A program made the translations under genes and the position numbers. From Marinirhabdus sp963793275 (GTDB taxonomy: Bacteria; Bacteroidota; Bacteroidia; Flavobacteriales; Flavobacteriaceae), in assembly GCA_963793275.1 (NCBI GenBank), contig CAWBZL010000005.1:77652-141651 (forward strand): 64,000 nt of DNA, written 5' to 3'. The notes under the pieces were generated by a model, which saw nothing but the letters and a program-made list of their open reading frames with translations, was not told the origin of the DNA and made no database searches. Below are positions 55,551 through 63,302 of the stretch, one piece after another; the stretch's first letter is position 1; each line of letters starts with the position of its first letter.

Positions 55551-57120
55551 CTAAACGGGATTTTTCAAAATCATTTTGAAGAGTCCCGTTTTTATTTGCT
55601 CCTAAATTATCTGAAATAGAGGCGATTGCACTGAAAATTGAGTTCACTCTAAAAGTTCGAAGTCGGTCGTTTTTGAAGTCATACCCTATTCCTTCTGGAA
55701 AGAGCATAAATTGAAGTGAGCGCTTCACTTCAATATTACCAGATTGCCACAATGACGGTAGATTCAAGGCGTAATTCAAAGCTTTGTCAATCGATTTTTT
55801 AAGGTTCGAACTATTAAATCCTGAGTTTGAAACTAGCTCAGTTATTTTGTTCTTTTCGGACTCAAGTTTTGATTTGAATTTGTCATATTGAACCTTCGAT
55901 ATTTCTTCAAATACGTAACGTTCTTCTAATCTATCTAGTTTTATATCTAGTTCCGCAGTTTTCAAGTTTAGCACTTTTGCTTCATCTATTTGCTCTTTGT
56001 TCAAATCGATAAAAGTCTTCTCGATAATCTCTTTAAGAGGTTCTATATACTTTGCATCAGATAATGTGTAGTTTTCCAAAAGTGCCATAAACGAGCTGTG
56101 AAGCTTTTTCGCACTTCTGTTTTCTTTACTTCCAGTTCTTCTGTTTTTGTAATAATAGAGTCCCTTTTTCTTTACCACATATCCAGTATAAGGTGTGCCA
56201 CATTCAGTTGATTTTACGAACATTTTCAACGGTAGGTTTTCATCATCAAGATTGTATTTCCTGCCTTCTTCTCTTGAGTTGAGTAGATTATGAATTTTCA
56301 AGAACATCTCACGAGTAATCATTGGTTCGTGGTTTCCCTGAATTACTTCTCCTGGTATTAATTTGTTTACCATTAAGCCACAATAGAACGGATTTCTAAA
56401 ATAATCACTTAGTTTTTTTGCTGACAGGTCTAATCCTTTACGCTTAAGCTTTTTGGATATTTCAACGTGTGAGGTATTCGACATTGCTTTCCATTCAAAT
56501 GCCTTTTTTAGAAGCTTTCCTTTTTCATTAATTACAAAGTTGGGTTTCTTTCCTTTTCCTGGATTTGTATTTGTATAGCCGTATGGCCACGCTCCAGTCC
56601 AATCGCCTCTACGTAATTTTTCTTGCATTCCTGAAACCGATTTATCTCTTCTCAATTCATTATCAAATTGAGAAAACATATAATATAAGTTCTGTTGGAA
56701 AGATCCCGCACTAGTAGAAGTATCAACCTCTTGAGTGGCAGATATAGTAACGATACCTTGTCTCTTTAATTGGTCACTGATATATGCACCGTTTGCACCA
56801 GTTCGTGAAAATCGATCATAAGAATACACTATAATATATCCAATATCCTTTCTGCGTTTTACATAGTTGAGCATCTTTTGAAAGTGCTTACGCTCATCAC
56901 TTTTAGCAGATTCATAAGTCCCACCAAAATACTCTACCACATCAAGCCCTTTTTTCTGAGCAAGTTGCTCACAGTACTTTAACTGCGTATCTAAACTAGC
57001 ATTATTATCCGCTTGTTCCTTGGTAGATACTCTTGTATAAATAACAGCATTTCCAGCTTGTCTGAGTGACTTGCTTTCGTCTTTTCGGGCAAATTGATTA
57101 AAGATGGATAAATCTTTCAT
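55504..57120 (-). CDS. large serine site-specific recombinase
   Basis: About 538 residues from the ATG at 57120, which overlaps the upstream stop by one base (TAATG); a start ten codons earlier at 57150 is possible. N-terminal resolvase domain with the nucleophile Ser in YTRVSTKEQADNNASL, YSYDRFSRTG and the dimer helix; then a recombinase domain (GAWPYGYTNTNPGKGKK, YCGLMVNKLIPGEVIQGNHE) and a long helical C-terminus. The zinc-ribbon region is degenerate (STECGTPYTGY with only one of the usual cysteines). The last 15 residues, VTTKGFKPPTLRAEI, are encoded by the 3' half of tRNA-Arg, so the protein end would change on excision. Serine integrases in tRNA genes are unusual; tyrosine integrases are the norm there. 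Confidence 0.9.
   Translation of the reverse strand: MKDLSIFNQFARKDESKSLRQAGNAVIYTRVSTKEQADNNASLDTQLKYCEQLAQKKGLDVVEYFGGTYESAKSDERKHFQKMLNYVKRRKDIGYIIVYSYDRFSRTGANGAYISDQLKRQGIVTISATQEVDTSTSAGSFQQNLYYMFSQFDNELRRDKSVSGMQEKLRRGDWTGAWPYGYTNTNPGKGKKPNFVINEKGKLLKKAFEWKAMSNTSHVEISKKLKRKGLDLSAKKLSDYFRNPFYCGLMVNKLIPGEVIQGNHEPMITREMFLKIHNLLNSREEGRKYNLDDENLPLKMFVKSTECGTPYTGYVVKKKGLYYYKNRRTGSKENRSAKKLHSSFMALLENYTLSDAKYIEPLKEIIEKTFIDLNKEQIDEAKVLNLKTAELDIKLDRLEERYVFEEISKVQYDKFKSKLESEKNKITELVSNSGFNSSNLKKSIDKALNYALNLPSLWQSGNIEVKRSLQFMLFPEGIGYDFKNDRLRTFRVNSIFSAIASISDNLGANKNGTLQNDFEKSRLVTTKGFKPPTLRAEI
55553..55591 (+). terminator. tRNA-Arg terminator, located inside the recombinase 3' region
   Basis: AAACGGGA (55553-55560) pairs with TCCCGTTT (55584-55591) and inside this TTCAAAA pairs with TTTTGAA, then TTATTT. 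It begins three bases after the tRNA and lies within the C-terminal codons of the minus-strand recombinase, so it serves two roles on opposite strands. Confidence 0.75.
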
Positions 57121-57305
57121 TAGGCTACGTTTTGCTGAACTTGTTTGCATAATATGAGTGCAAACTGCTCAAGATTTTTAATTATTTTATCTGCCTCATC
57201 TTCGTTCACATTCTCAAATCCCTTAAATGATTTGAGTCTCTCTACAGACATCTTATTTTTTGTTACTTCCTTATTATTCTCTTTTTTTACATCTATTGAT
57301 TGCAT
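57120..57305 (-). CDS. small protein upstream of the recombinase
   Basis: 61 residues, MQSIDVKKENNKEVTKN then KMSVERLKSFKGFENVNEDE, largely helical and charged. It overlaps the recombinase start by one base (TAATG), which supports real, coupled translation. No domain is recognised; a recombination accessory protein (directionality factor) would fit the position, but this is speculation. The 180 bases to the next gene (57306-57484) show nothing I can support. Confidence 0.6.
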   Translation of the reverse strand: MQSIDVKKENNKEVTKNKMSVERLKSFKGFENVNEDEADKIIKNLEQFALILCKQVQQNVA

Positions 57306-57484
57306 TGTAAAATCCGTGTACGGTATGCTAATTTTATAGTCATAGCGCTGGTGGGATGCGGGATGGCTTTATAAGCTCATTTCATTTTAGGTCAATCAAT
57401 GCTTTTTAAGTTTTCATATTGAACTCTTCAAACTAGTTTCCATTTTTTAGATAACAAGTTGAGTGTGTGTTGCAAATAGTTATT

Positions 57485-58231
57485 CTATTTTGCTTTTTGT
57501 TTCACGGTACGGCTTATTAAGACTACTTTACCGTTGGCTTGTTTTATTTCGATATTTTGATATTCGTGCTGTTTTAGAATATCAATGATTCTATCTTTCT
57601 CACTGATGCGTTCTGTTCCTTCAATCATATCGATCTCGCCATTCTTTTTGGTCACTTGGACAGATTGATATGATTCACTTCTCAGTATGAGCATTACTTG
57701 GATTTCATCTTTATTTAATCCTGCAAAAGCATTGAAGTTGGGCTCAGAAAACAGTACAGCTATATTTTCTTTGACCACTTGATTTAAGCTCAACACAATG
57801 TGGTTGGTCACTTTACCTTCCTGCAACAGTTTTACATACTCATAATCGTCTGCGAGATATATGTTACCAGCCACATCTGTTATTAGGTATAATGCTTTCG
57901 CGAAAGCGAGAACTTGAACAGCTGAGTATTCTAACTTGCTTATGCTTTTACCTTCAATGGTTGTGTTCTCAAAAAGAAATTTCCTTACAGGCTTTATTCT
58001 CTCATTTGCAAATCCCAGATTGCGATATTCGATGATGATACCCATCCACAGAATATCTATGAGGCTAAATTTCTTCCATCCACTATCAGTGTGGCGTTGA
58101 TCTTCAAAGAGACCTATATCCTGCCAGTGTGTTATCATACGCCTTTCGGCATTTATAATATACTTGTTAGCATATTCCTTCTCGTTTAGAAGTCGCAACA
58201 GTTTAGAGTATTCTGTATTTAATTTTTCCAA
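57485..58231 (-). CDS. MerR-type transcriptional regulator
   Basis: 248 residues with an N-terminal winged HTH of MerR type (YIINAERRMITHWQDIGLF, then WKKFSLIDILWMGIIIEYRN). The rest lacks a known effector domain and has a middle segment of hydrophobic beta-strand character (VLAFAKALYLITDVAGNIYL). A 14-base perfect palindrome GCTTTCGCGAAAGC occurs in its coding sequence at 57894. It is separate from the recombinase operon by 180 bases and likely controls element genes. Confidence 0.75.
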   Translation of the reverse strand: MEKLNTEYSKLLRLLNEKEYANKYIINAERRMITHWQDIGLFEDQRHTDSGWKKFSLIDILWMGIIIEYRNLGFANERIKPVRKFLFENTTIEGKSISKLEYSAVQVLAFAKALYLITDVAGNIYLADDYEYVKLLQEGKVTNHIVLSLNQVVKENIAVLFSEPNFNAFAGLNKDEIQVMLILRSESYQSVQVTKKNGEIDMIEGTERISEKDRIIDILKQHEYQNIEIKQANGKVVLISRTVKQKAK

Positions 58232-58289
58232 TGATCTTAAATCTTATAGTGCAAACATAAAATAATAAACGTTACGAAACAAAGACGTT

Positions 58290-59039
58290 TTATCTATTGT
58301 CGATTGATGCTATGTATTTTTTTAAAATATCGCTTTCACTTTTCTGCGCTTTAAAGAGATTCTCGTTCGTAGTAGCGAGTATATCTTGAATCTGCTTAAG
58401 TTCATCTTTGTGTTGAAGAGCCATCTTTTCAATCTTCTCTGATTTTTTCTTTATATGTTGCCTTAACTGATGATTCAAATCAGTATTCTCTTTTCTGATT
58501 TCATTTATAATTCGATAAAATTCAGCTACACAATCCTTGTCCAATTTTCCCATAAAATTGTTGATCATAGTTTCAACTCTTATGTTATTACTATTGGGTT
58601 CATTGTTCACATTTTTAACTTCCTTTATCTTCCCGTTGCCTGCGTGAGCAATATTGTTTTGATCCCCATTGTTGGTTATTGAATTATCAGACTTGTTGAT
58701 ATGCTTTTCGGGCTTTGGAATATAGTCTAGTGTTTCTGCCCCATAGAAATAATTCATATCTACATTGAATCGTTTGGCAAAGTTTATAAGTGCAAGATGT
58801 GGTATATGTTTAGACCTACTTCTAACTGAAGAAATAATACTTCTGTTAGATGGATAAATCATTTTACCTAGACTACTATCGTTACTTGGTCTTATTCCTA
58901 AGTCAGAGTTTTTTTTAAGGACAATGTTTATGGCATCGATAAACTTCATATCTATTGCATCATAATCTGGATTTGCTTTCATAGTATCAGTTTGATTATC
59001 ATTTGTTTGATGATTCGATGGTGTTTCTTTTTCATTCAT
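58290..59039 (-). CDS. HTH regulator with coiled-coil tail
   Basis: 249 residues. The N-terminal part (about 30-95: MKFIDAINIVLKKNSDLG and SLGKMIYPSNRSIISSVRSR) has the outline of a phage-repressor-type HTH in a Bacteroidota family, ending FGVD-like FNVDMNYFYGAETLDY. A flexible Asn-rich linker (NNGDQNNIAHAGNGKIKEV) leads to a long C-terminal coiled coil (HQLRQHIKKKSEKIEKMALQ) of the kind that multimerises. It is divergent from the rightward operon; palindromes at 59075 and 59115 in the shared region are candidate operators. Confidence 0.7.
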   Translation of the reverse strand: MNEKETPSNHQTNDNQTDTMKANPDYDAIDMKFIDAINIVLKKNSDLGIRPSNDSSLGKMIYPSNRSIISSVRSRSKHIPHLALINFAKRFNVDMNYFYGAETLDYIPKPEKHINKSDNSITNNGDQNNIAHAGNGKIKEVKNVNNEPNSNNIRVETMINNFMGKLDKDCVAEFYRIINEIRKENTDLNHQLRQHIKKKSEKIEKMALQHKDELKQIQDILATTNENLFKAQKSESDILKKYIASIDNR

Positions 59040-59074
59040 TAAGAGTTCGGAGCTGAAAATTATTATTTCTTTTT

Positions 59075-59134
59075 GTTGCTAATTAAGCAACGTTTATACA
59101 TATATTTGAACAAATAACACCATAAATGGCGTTA
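59075..59134. promoter_or_regulatory. divergent operator/promoter region with two palindromes
   Basis: GTTGCTAATTAAGCAAC (59075-59091) is a dyad with arms GTTGCT/AGCAAC; TAACACCATAAATGGCGTTA (59115-59134) is a dyad with arms TAACaCCAT/ATGGcGTTA. Between them TATATTTG at 59101-59108 is a -7 box for the rightward gene with TTG at 59076-59078. Operators for the flanking HTH proteins are the simplest explanation. Confidence 0.55.
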
Positions 59135-59200
59135 AATTGTTGTCAAATTTACAAAACTTTTACACAGAATTGTTAATCGAATCACATAAACTTTATAAGA

Positions 59201-59479
59201 ATGTATCAACCCGATGAAATTAAAGCCATTACGAGAAAAATGCACAAGTACTTTGATAACCCCATTGCGCTTGTAGCTCAAGAATCCGGAAAATCCAGAC
59301 CTACCGTATCCAAGTTTTTTAACAGAAAAGAGATTAGGCCATCTAGCGAAGAACTTATCTATGAAGCCTGTCTTACGCTTTTAGAATCTAAGCACGAAAA
59401 AACATTGCGCAATAGTAAAAAGGGGAAAGTACTCACAGAGAACCAACCTTTAAAGTCGCAAACGTCTATGAAGTTATAA
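59201..59479 (+). CDS. small HTH DNA-binding protein
   Basis: 92 residues with a single Cro/XRE-like HTH near residues 18-50 (NPIALVAQESGKSRPTVSKF) and a basic C-terminal tail. Divergent from the coiled-coil HTH regulator, it is likely the Cro partner of a lysis/lysogeny-like switch or an operon regulator. The leader has a clear -7 box at 59101. Confidence 0.75.
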   Translation: MYQPDEIKAITRKMHKYFDNPIALVAQESGKSRPTVSKFFNRKEIRPSSEELIYEACLTLLESKHEKTLRNSKKGKVLTENQPLKSQTSMKL

Positions 59480-59495
59480 TGTAAATCTCATACTA

Positions 59496-59657
59496 ATGAA
59501 ATTTGCAGAAGATAGCCCAGACCAAGGATTCCTTAGCCTTATCAAAGAAATCAAGGAAGAAATAGAGATGCTAAAAAAGCACCACAATCCGACTAGTGAG
59601 ATAGACAAAGCACACACTTTGCTGTTTCATAACAGTCCTAAAAATGAGCATAGTTAA
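59496..59657 (+). CDS. small 53-residue protein
   Basis: ATG at 59496 to TAA at 59655-59657: MKFAEDSPDQGFLSLIKEIK then EEIEMLKKHHNPTSEIDKAH. Mostly helical and charged. It overlaps the next ATG by 14 bases and follows the HTH gene by 16 bases, so it sits in a tightly packed operon. Not recognised. Confidence 0.6.
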   Translation: MKFAEDSPDQGFLSLIKEIKEEIEMLKKHHNPTSEIDKAHTLLFHNSPKNEHS

Positions 59658-60900
59658 TTATTCCATCGTCTTTAAAGCTTTGGATTACCACATTAAAGTA
59701 CACAACCAGAATACAGATCAACTTTCCAAGCGCATACGACAGGCCATAGCCTCGACTGCAAAGGATATTATTAAAATTTACGGACTTTCCCTACTGAAAG
59801 CGAGTAATGTCACACAACTTGATCCACAAAATTTACCGCCTTTAAAGACCAACAATCTACAATTGGCAAAAATGGGCAACGCCAGTCCTCGTACCATCCA
59901 ACGTCACTTAAAAAGACTTATAGATGCAGGGATCATTATCAATAAAATATGGCACGGTACCAATTCTGGATATGACCTTTGGGTCGAGCCAAAAATATTG
60001 TTAGCAAACGGTTTAAAACAGGTTGATAAACCCAAAAGTGAGCAAGACTCACGGAATTTACAACATACACACAATCAACATCTTAAAAAAACACATACGA
60101 CAACTTGTCGTCATACAGACTCTAGTAACAATGGTTACATAAATAATTTAATAATAGGCGTTGATAACTCAAGCCGAGCCGAGCTATTCGGAGATAAAAG
60201 GAATTCGCTACCGCTCACAAAAGAAACAACGTCACGCAACGCTGCTAGCAACACTTTTACAGGATACACAGGGAAAAAATGCCCCAAAAAATCCAAAGAT
60301 GCAGGGGAAAATGCGCGGAAACGAGCCACAAATCAAGCTGGCGCCGAAAATTTGCCACGAGATTCGGCTCGTTCCGCTTCCCTTTCTGTTTATGTGAATG
60401 CGCTTTGGACGCTTTCGCGAAATGTGCTCTACCAAGACACCTATCTCACAGAATCACAAATCAAAATTGGCAAAGAGTTACTTTGGCAATGGTATGATCC
60501 AGTAGCCGATAAACATCTAGCAAACGTCCATCAATGCTATGTAGATCGCATAGAACTTGTGCGGAAATATCTCGCCAAAGATCCAGAACGTCGCTTCGTC
60601 CAGCTGCCAAATCAATATTTTGATCCTAAAAATAAAACAGGTTTTGCCGGCACAAAAAAATGGTGGCGAGACCACAAAAAACGCCAGGTAGAAGTGCAAC
60701 TAAAACTCATCGTTACAGCGCAAATACGAAGATTTCTAAACAATGAGAAGAAAGATACTGCCAAACAGAAACCAAGATTGGCTCTTTTCAGGCAATGTGA
60801 GACGAGAATAGGCAAACTGGGACAACCTGATCTGCTGCAACACTTTCACGCAAGTGTACTCAACCCATCTACACAACGATTTTTATACACCAATACTTAA
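59644..60900 (+). CDS. HTH-containing protein, possible replication initiator
   Basis: 418 residues. Residues about 70-115 form a winged HTH (KMGNASPRTIQRHLKRLIDA then GIIINKIWHGTNSGYDLWV). A central Thr/Ser/Lys-rich stretch is low complexity. The C-terminal half has WYDPVADKHLANVHQCYVDR and a basic helical part. The layout resembles plasmid/element replication or primosome-like proteins more than a transcription factor, but I cannot confirm this. The sequence includes a 12-base palindrome GCTTTCGCGAAA at 60411. Confidence 0.6.
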   Translation: MSIVNYSIVFKALDYHIKVHNQNTDQLSKRIRQAIASTAKDIIKIYGLSLLKASNVTQLDPQNLPPLKTNNLQLAKMGNASPRTIQRHLKRLIDAGIIINKIWHGTNSGYDLWVEPKILLANGLKQVDKPKSEQDSRNLQHTHNQHLKKTHTTTCRHTDSSNNGYINNLIIGVDNSSRAELFGDKRNSLPLTKETTSRNAASNTFTGYTGKKCPKKSKDAGENARKRATNQAGAENLPRDSARSASLSVYVNALWTLSRNVLYQDTYLTESQIKIGKELLWQWYDPVADKHLANVHQCYVDRIELVRKYLAKDPERRFVQLPNQYFDPKNKTGFAGTKKWWRDHKKRQVEVQLKLIVTAQIRRFLNNEKKDTAKQKPRLALFRQCETRIGKLGQPDLLQHFHASVLNPSTQRFLYTNT

Positions 60901-60903
60901 CGA

Positions 60904-61392
60904 ATGAAACGCATTTTCAAAAAGAAAAACGCTGCCCTGACCAACAAACTCAAGGGAGCGATTGCCGAGATATCTATTGATGTTTTTGGCTACGAGAAAA
61001 AGATCTCGCATAATATCAAGAATTATACACAGCAGATTGCCACTTGGCAACAACTTCCCGTGGAGCGATTATATCTGCGTATTTATCAAGAGCAGCACAA
61101 AGTTCATTCTTCCCTGTACAATCAGGATGTACCCTTGAAAAAAATCCCCACAGATGAGCTGGCGTACTTTTTCCTAGAAGATAGTATTGCTGCGTTACCC
61201 AATGTGCGCAACAAGATTGCCTTCAGTATCAAGAAGTATCTCAAGGAATTTGCCACGGCCAATCAAATCTGTGAGCAAGATGTTCAGATCTGGCTCAATG
61301 TCAAACAAGATGTTGTAACAGTGAAAGCTTTTCACAACAAGACCTATATCAAAGAAATTTCACTTTTATCACTCATCAAATACTTTAAATAA
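60904..61392 (+). CDS. hypothetical protein of the element operon
   Basis: 162 residues starting three bases after the preceding stop; its stop overlaps the next ATG by one base. Sequence is helical, basic at the start (MKRIFKKKNAALTNKLKGAI), with a tyrosine-rich segment (LPVERLYLRIYQEQHK). No domain is recognised. Confidence 0.65.
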   Translation: MKRIFKKKNAALTNKLKGAIAEISIDVFGYEKKISHNIKNYTQQIATWQQLPVERLYLRIYQEQHKVHSSLYNQDVPLKKIPTDELAYFFLEDSIAALPNVRNKIAFSIKKYLKEFATANQICEQDVQIWLNVKQDVVTVKAFHNKTYIKEISLLSLIKYFK

Positions 61393-61673
61393 TGCAACAA
61401 AAGAAAAAAGGCTGGAAACTAGGCCAAGACTCAGAAACTAAAATGATAGTATGGTTCAAGGATGGTAATGTCCGCACGATGTACTCTATCGACTGGCGTC
61501 ATAAATTATCCAAAACTAAAAGTAGGGAAACTGGTCTTGCGCGCTTCCGCAAAAAGATAAAAGAATACGGTCCGTTAGCCGGCACTATTGAGATTTATGA
61601 CAAAGCAACAGGTCAACGCATCGCTAAATTCTATGAAGGAAACGAAATGAATATTAATGCTGAAACCAACTGA
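61392..61673 (+). CDS. small hypothetical protein of the element operon
   Basis: 93 residues, basic, with MIVWFKDGNVRTMYSIDWRH in the middle and IKEYGPLAGTIEIYDKATGQ near the end. Starts on the stop of the previous gene (TAATG) and ends two bases before the glycosyltransferase gene. No function is known to me. Confidence 0.65.
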   Translation: MQQKKKGWKLGQDSETKMIVWFKDGNVRTMYSIDWRHKLSKTKSRETGLARFRKKIKEYGPLAGTIEIYDKATGQRIAKFYEGNEMNINAETN

Positions 61674-61674
61674 T

Positions 61675-62841
61675 ATGAGAACCATTTTAGAATTGAAAGA
61701 ACGACTGAAGAATGAAACCCTATTCAGCAGAAAATATCCTGATTATGAAGAAGACGATGATAAAGTTCATTTGCTGTATGTGTCGCCTTGTTTAGATTCA
61801 ACAGGTTATTATCGGGCGATAACACCTGCTTTGGAACTTAACAAGACATCATCTCATTGCGCAATTATTACCGTTATTGAAACCTTTAACTTCAATAAGC
61901 GCTTTGAAGATTATGAGAATCTGATTGATGAAAAACTATTATACTGGGCAGATTATGTGATCTTCCCAGTTATCTTTTCAGATATTAATTTCTTTATAAA
62001 AGCGATTCGTGTATTGCGACCAGATGTTCAATTGGTAATGGATATCGATCAAAACTTCACGGCTATTCCTCAAAGTCATTCATTGTCGCGCAAAGTCAGC
62101 ACTCGTGACAAAGAGCAATTATTGTCAAATATGATTTCAATGGATGTGGTTACAGCTGCTACAAAGCCATTAGCTAGTTTTTACAAAAAGATCCTGCACG
62201 ACAATTTTCCTAATCATAGTACTCACGTTGCACAATTACCTTCTCTAGTGTCACGACTAGGTTATGAAGAGATACCACCTTTGAAACGTAATGAATCTGA
62301 GAAGATCAGGATTGGAATTATAGGCAGTAAAAGTCAGCTATCAGATTTGCTAGTTCTTAAGGAACTAGTTACAAAAACTAAAGAAGTCCTTAAGGAAGGA
62401 GTTCAATTTGTATGCTATGGTTGGGATGGAAAAGATTGTAACAGCGAGCTAGTTCTTAAAGGACTAGCAATAGAATATCACAAACCTGTGGCATTTGAAA
62501 ATCACTTTAAAAAGCTGAATGATTTGGCACTGGATATGGTTCTTTTGCCTTCTGAAAAGAATCGCTTTTCTCAATGTGGGCCTTACACCGAGCTATTAGA
62601 AAGTGCTGTTTTTGGTATTCCCGTAATTGCATCAAAACACCATCCAGCCAAACAAGTCCTTAAGGAAGGAGAAACAGGATTACTTGCTGAAACTGCTGAA
62701 GATTGGGTAAACGCCATCCAACATTTAGTGGCCGATAAAGAGCTGCGCGATCAGATGGGAAAGAATGCCTTAAAGTTCATCTGGATGGAGCAGCATTTTA
62801 CGAATAAGCAACTTCAGAAGTTTCAGGATTTGTTTATTTGA
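61675..62841 (+). CDS. GT4-like glycosyltransferase on the mobile element
   Basis: 388 residues from the ATG at 61675; an in-frame ATG six codons upstream overlaps the previous gene. The N-terminal Rossmann half includes VHLLYVSPCLDSTGYYRAIT and LLYWADYVIFPVIF; the C-terminal half has the family's nucleotide-sugar motif, CGPYTELLESAVFGIPVIAS (E-x7-E), and KQVLKEGETGLLAETAEDW. Donor and acceptor are unknown. Several copies of a CTTAAGGA-type palindromic motif lie inside the gene (62350, 62386, 62448, 62656). A sugar-modifying enzyme in an integrative element could alter a surface polymer or a phage receptor. Confidence 0.8.
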   Translation: MRTILELKERLKNETLFSRKYPDYEEDDDKVHLLYVSPCLDSTGYYRAITPALELNKTSSHCAIITVIETFNFNKRFEDYENLIDEKLLYWADYVIFPVIFSDINFFIKAIRVLRPDVQLVMDIDQNFTAIPQSHSLSRKVSTRDKEQLLSNMISMDVVTAATKPLASFYKKILHDNFPNHSTHVAQLPSLVSRLGYEEIPPLKRNESEKIRIGIIGSKSQLSDLLVLKELVTKTKEVLKEGVQFVCYGWDGKDCNSELVLKGLAIEYHKPVAFENHFKKLNDLALDMVLLPSEKNRFSQCGPYTELLESAVFGIPVIASKHHPAKQVLKEGETGLLAETAEDWVNAIQHLVADKELRDQMGKNALKFIWMEQHFTNKQLQKFQDLFI

Positions 62842-62862
62842 AAATCAATTTATTTATATGAA

Positions 62863-62994
62863 CTAATCTCCTTTCTTGTGCTTATGTGGTTTTAATGATG
62901 GCGTATTTCCACCGGTCTTCTTATTATCTCGTTGGCGTCTGTCTGGTTTTCCCGTTGATTTGGCAGTTCTTTTTGGACCTGGTTTAATTCCCAT
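62863..62994 (-). CDS. small basic protein of 43 residues
   Basis: ATG at 62994 to TAG at 62863: MGIKPGPKRTAKSTGKPDRR then QRDNKKTGGNTPSLKPHKHK. Extremely rich in Lys, Arg, Pro and Gly with no hydrophobic core, suggesting an RNA- or DNA-binding peptide. It is convergent with the glycosyltransferase gene (21 bases). An A/T-rich leader lies upstream. Unrecognised. Confidence 0.5.
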   Translation of the reverse strand: MGIKPGPKRTAKSTGKPDRRQRDNKKTGGNTPSLKPHKHKKGD

Positions 62995-63134
62995 AATTTT
63001 AAGTTTAAATTCTTTACTAATTTAATCATTTATAAGCTCGTTAGAAATTTAAGTTTTCAACATAGTTTGAATTTTTTTAGATAAGACCATTGTACCGATA
63101 AATTCTTTTTCTATTTATCCCACACATAAATTCA

Positions 63135-63158
63135 AAACCCTAGCCACCGCTAGGGTTT
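63135..63158. terminator. hairpin with T-rich flank in the element
   Basis: AAACCCTAGC and GCTAGGGTTT form a perfect ten-base stem around CACC, followed on the plus strand by CTTGATTTT. The 280 bases from 62995 to 63290 hold nothing else that I can call a gene. Confidence 0.65.
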
Positions 63159-63302
63159 CTTGATTTTAGACTAAAAAACTAAATGCTGTAACGTACCACA
63201 ATCCCTTTCCCTTACGCCACTTTCGCAAAAGCGAAATCTATATTTATCCCATTACACACCACAAACTAGTCCCTAAGCGACTAGCAAATTTTGGGATCGC
63301 AA

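Noticed and set aside
60161..60397. Plus-strand alternative frame inside the HTH/replication-like gene
   Set aside because: The main frame is longer, in operon register and has the HTH motif.
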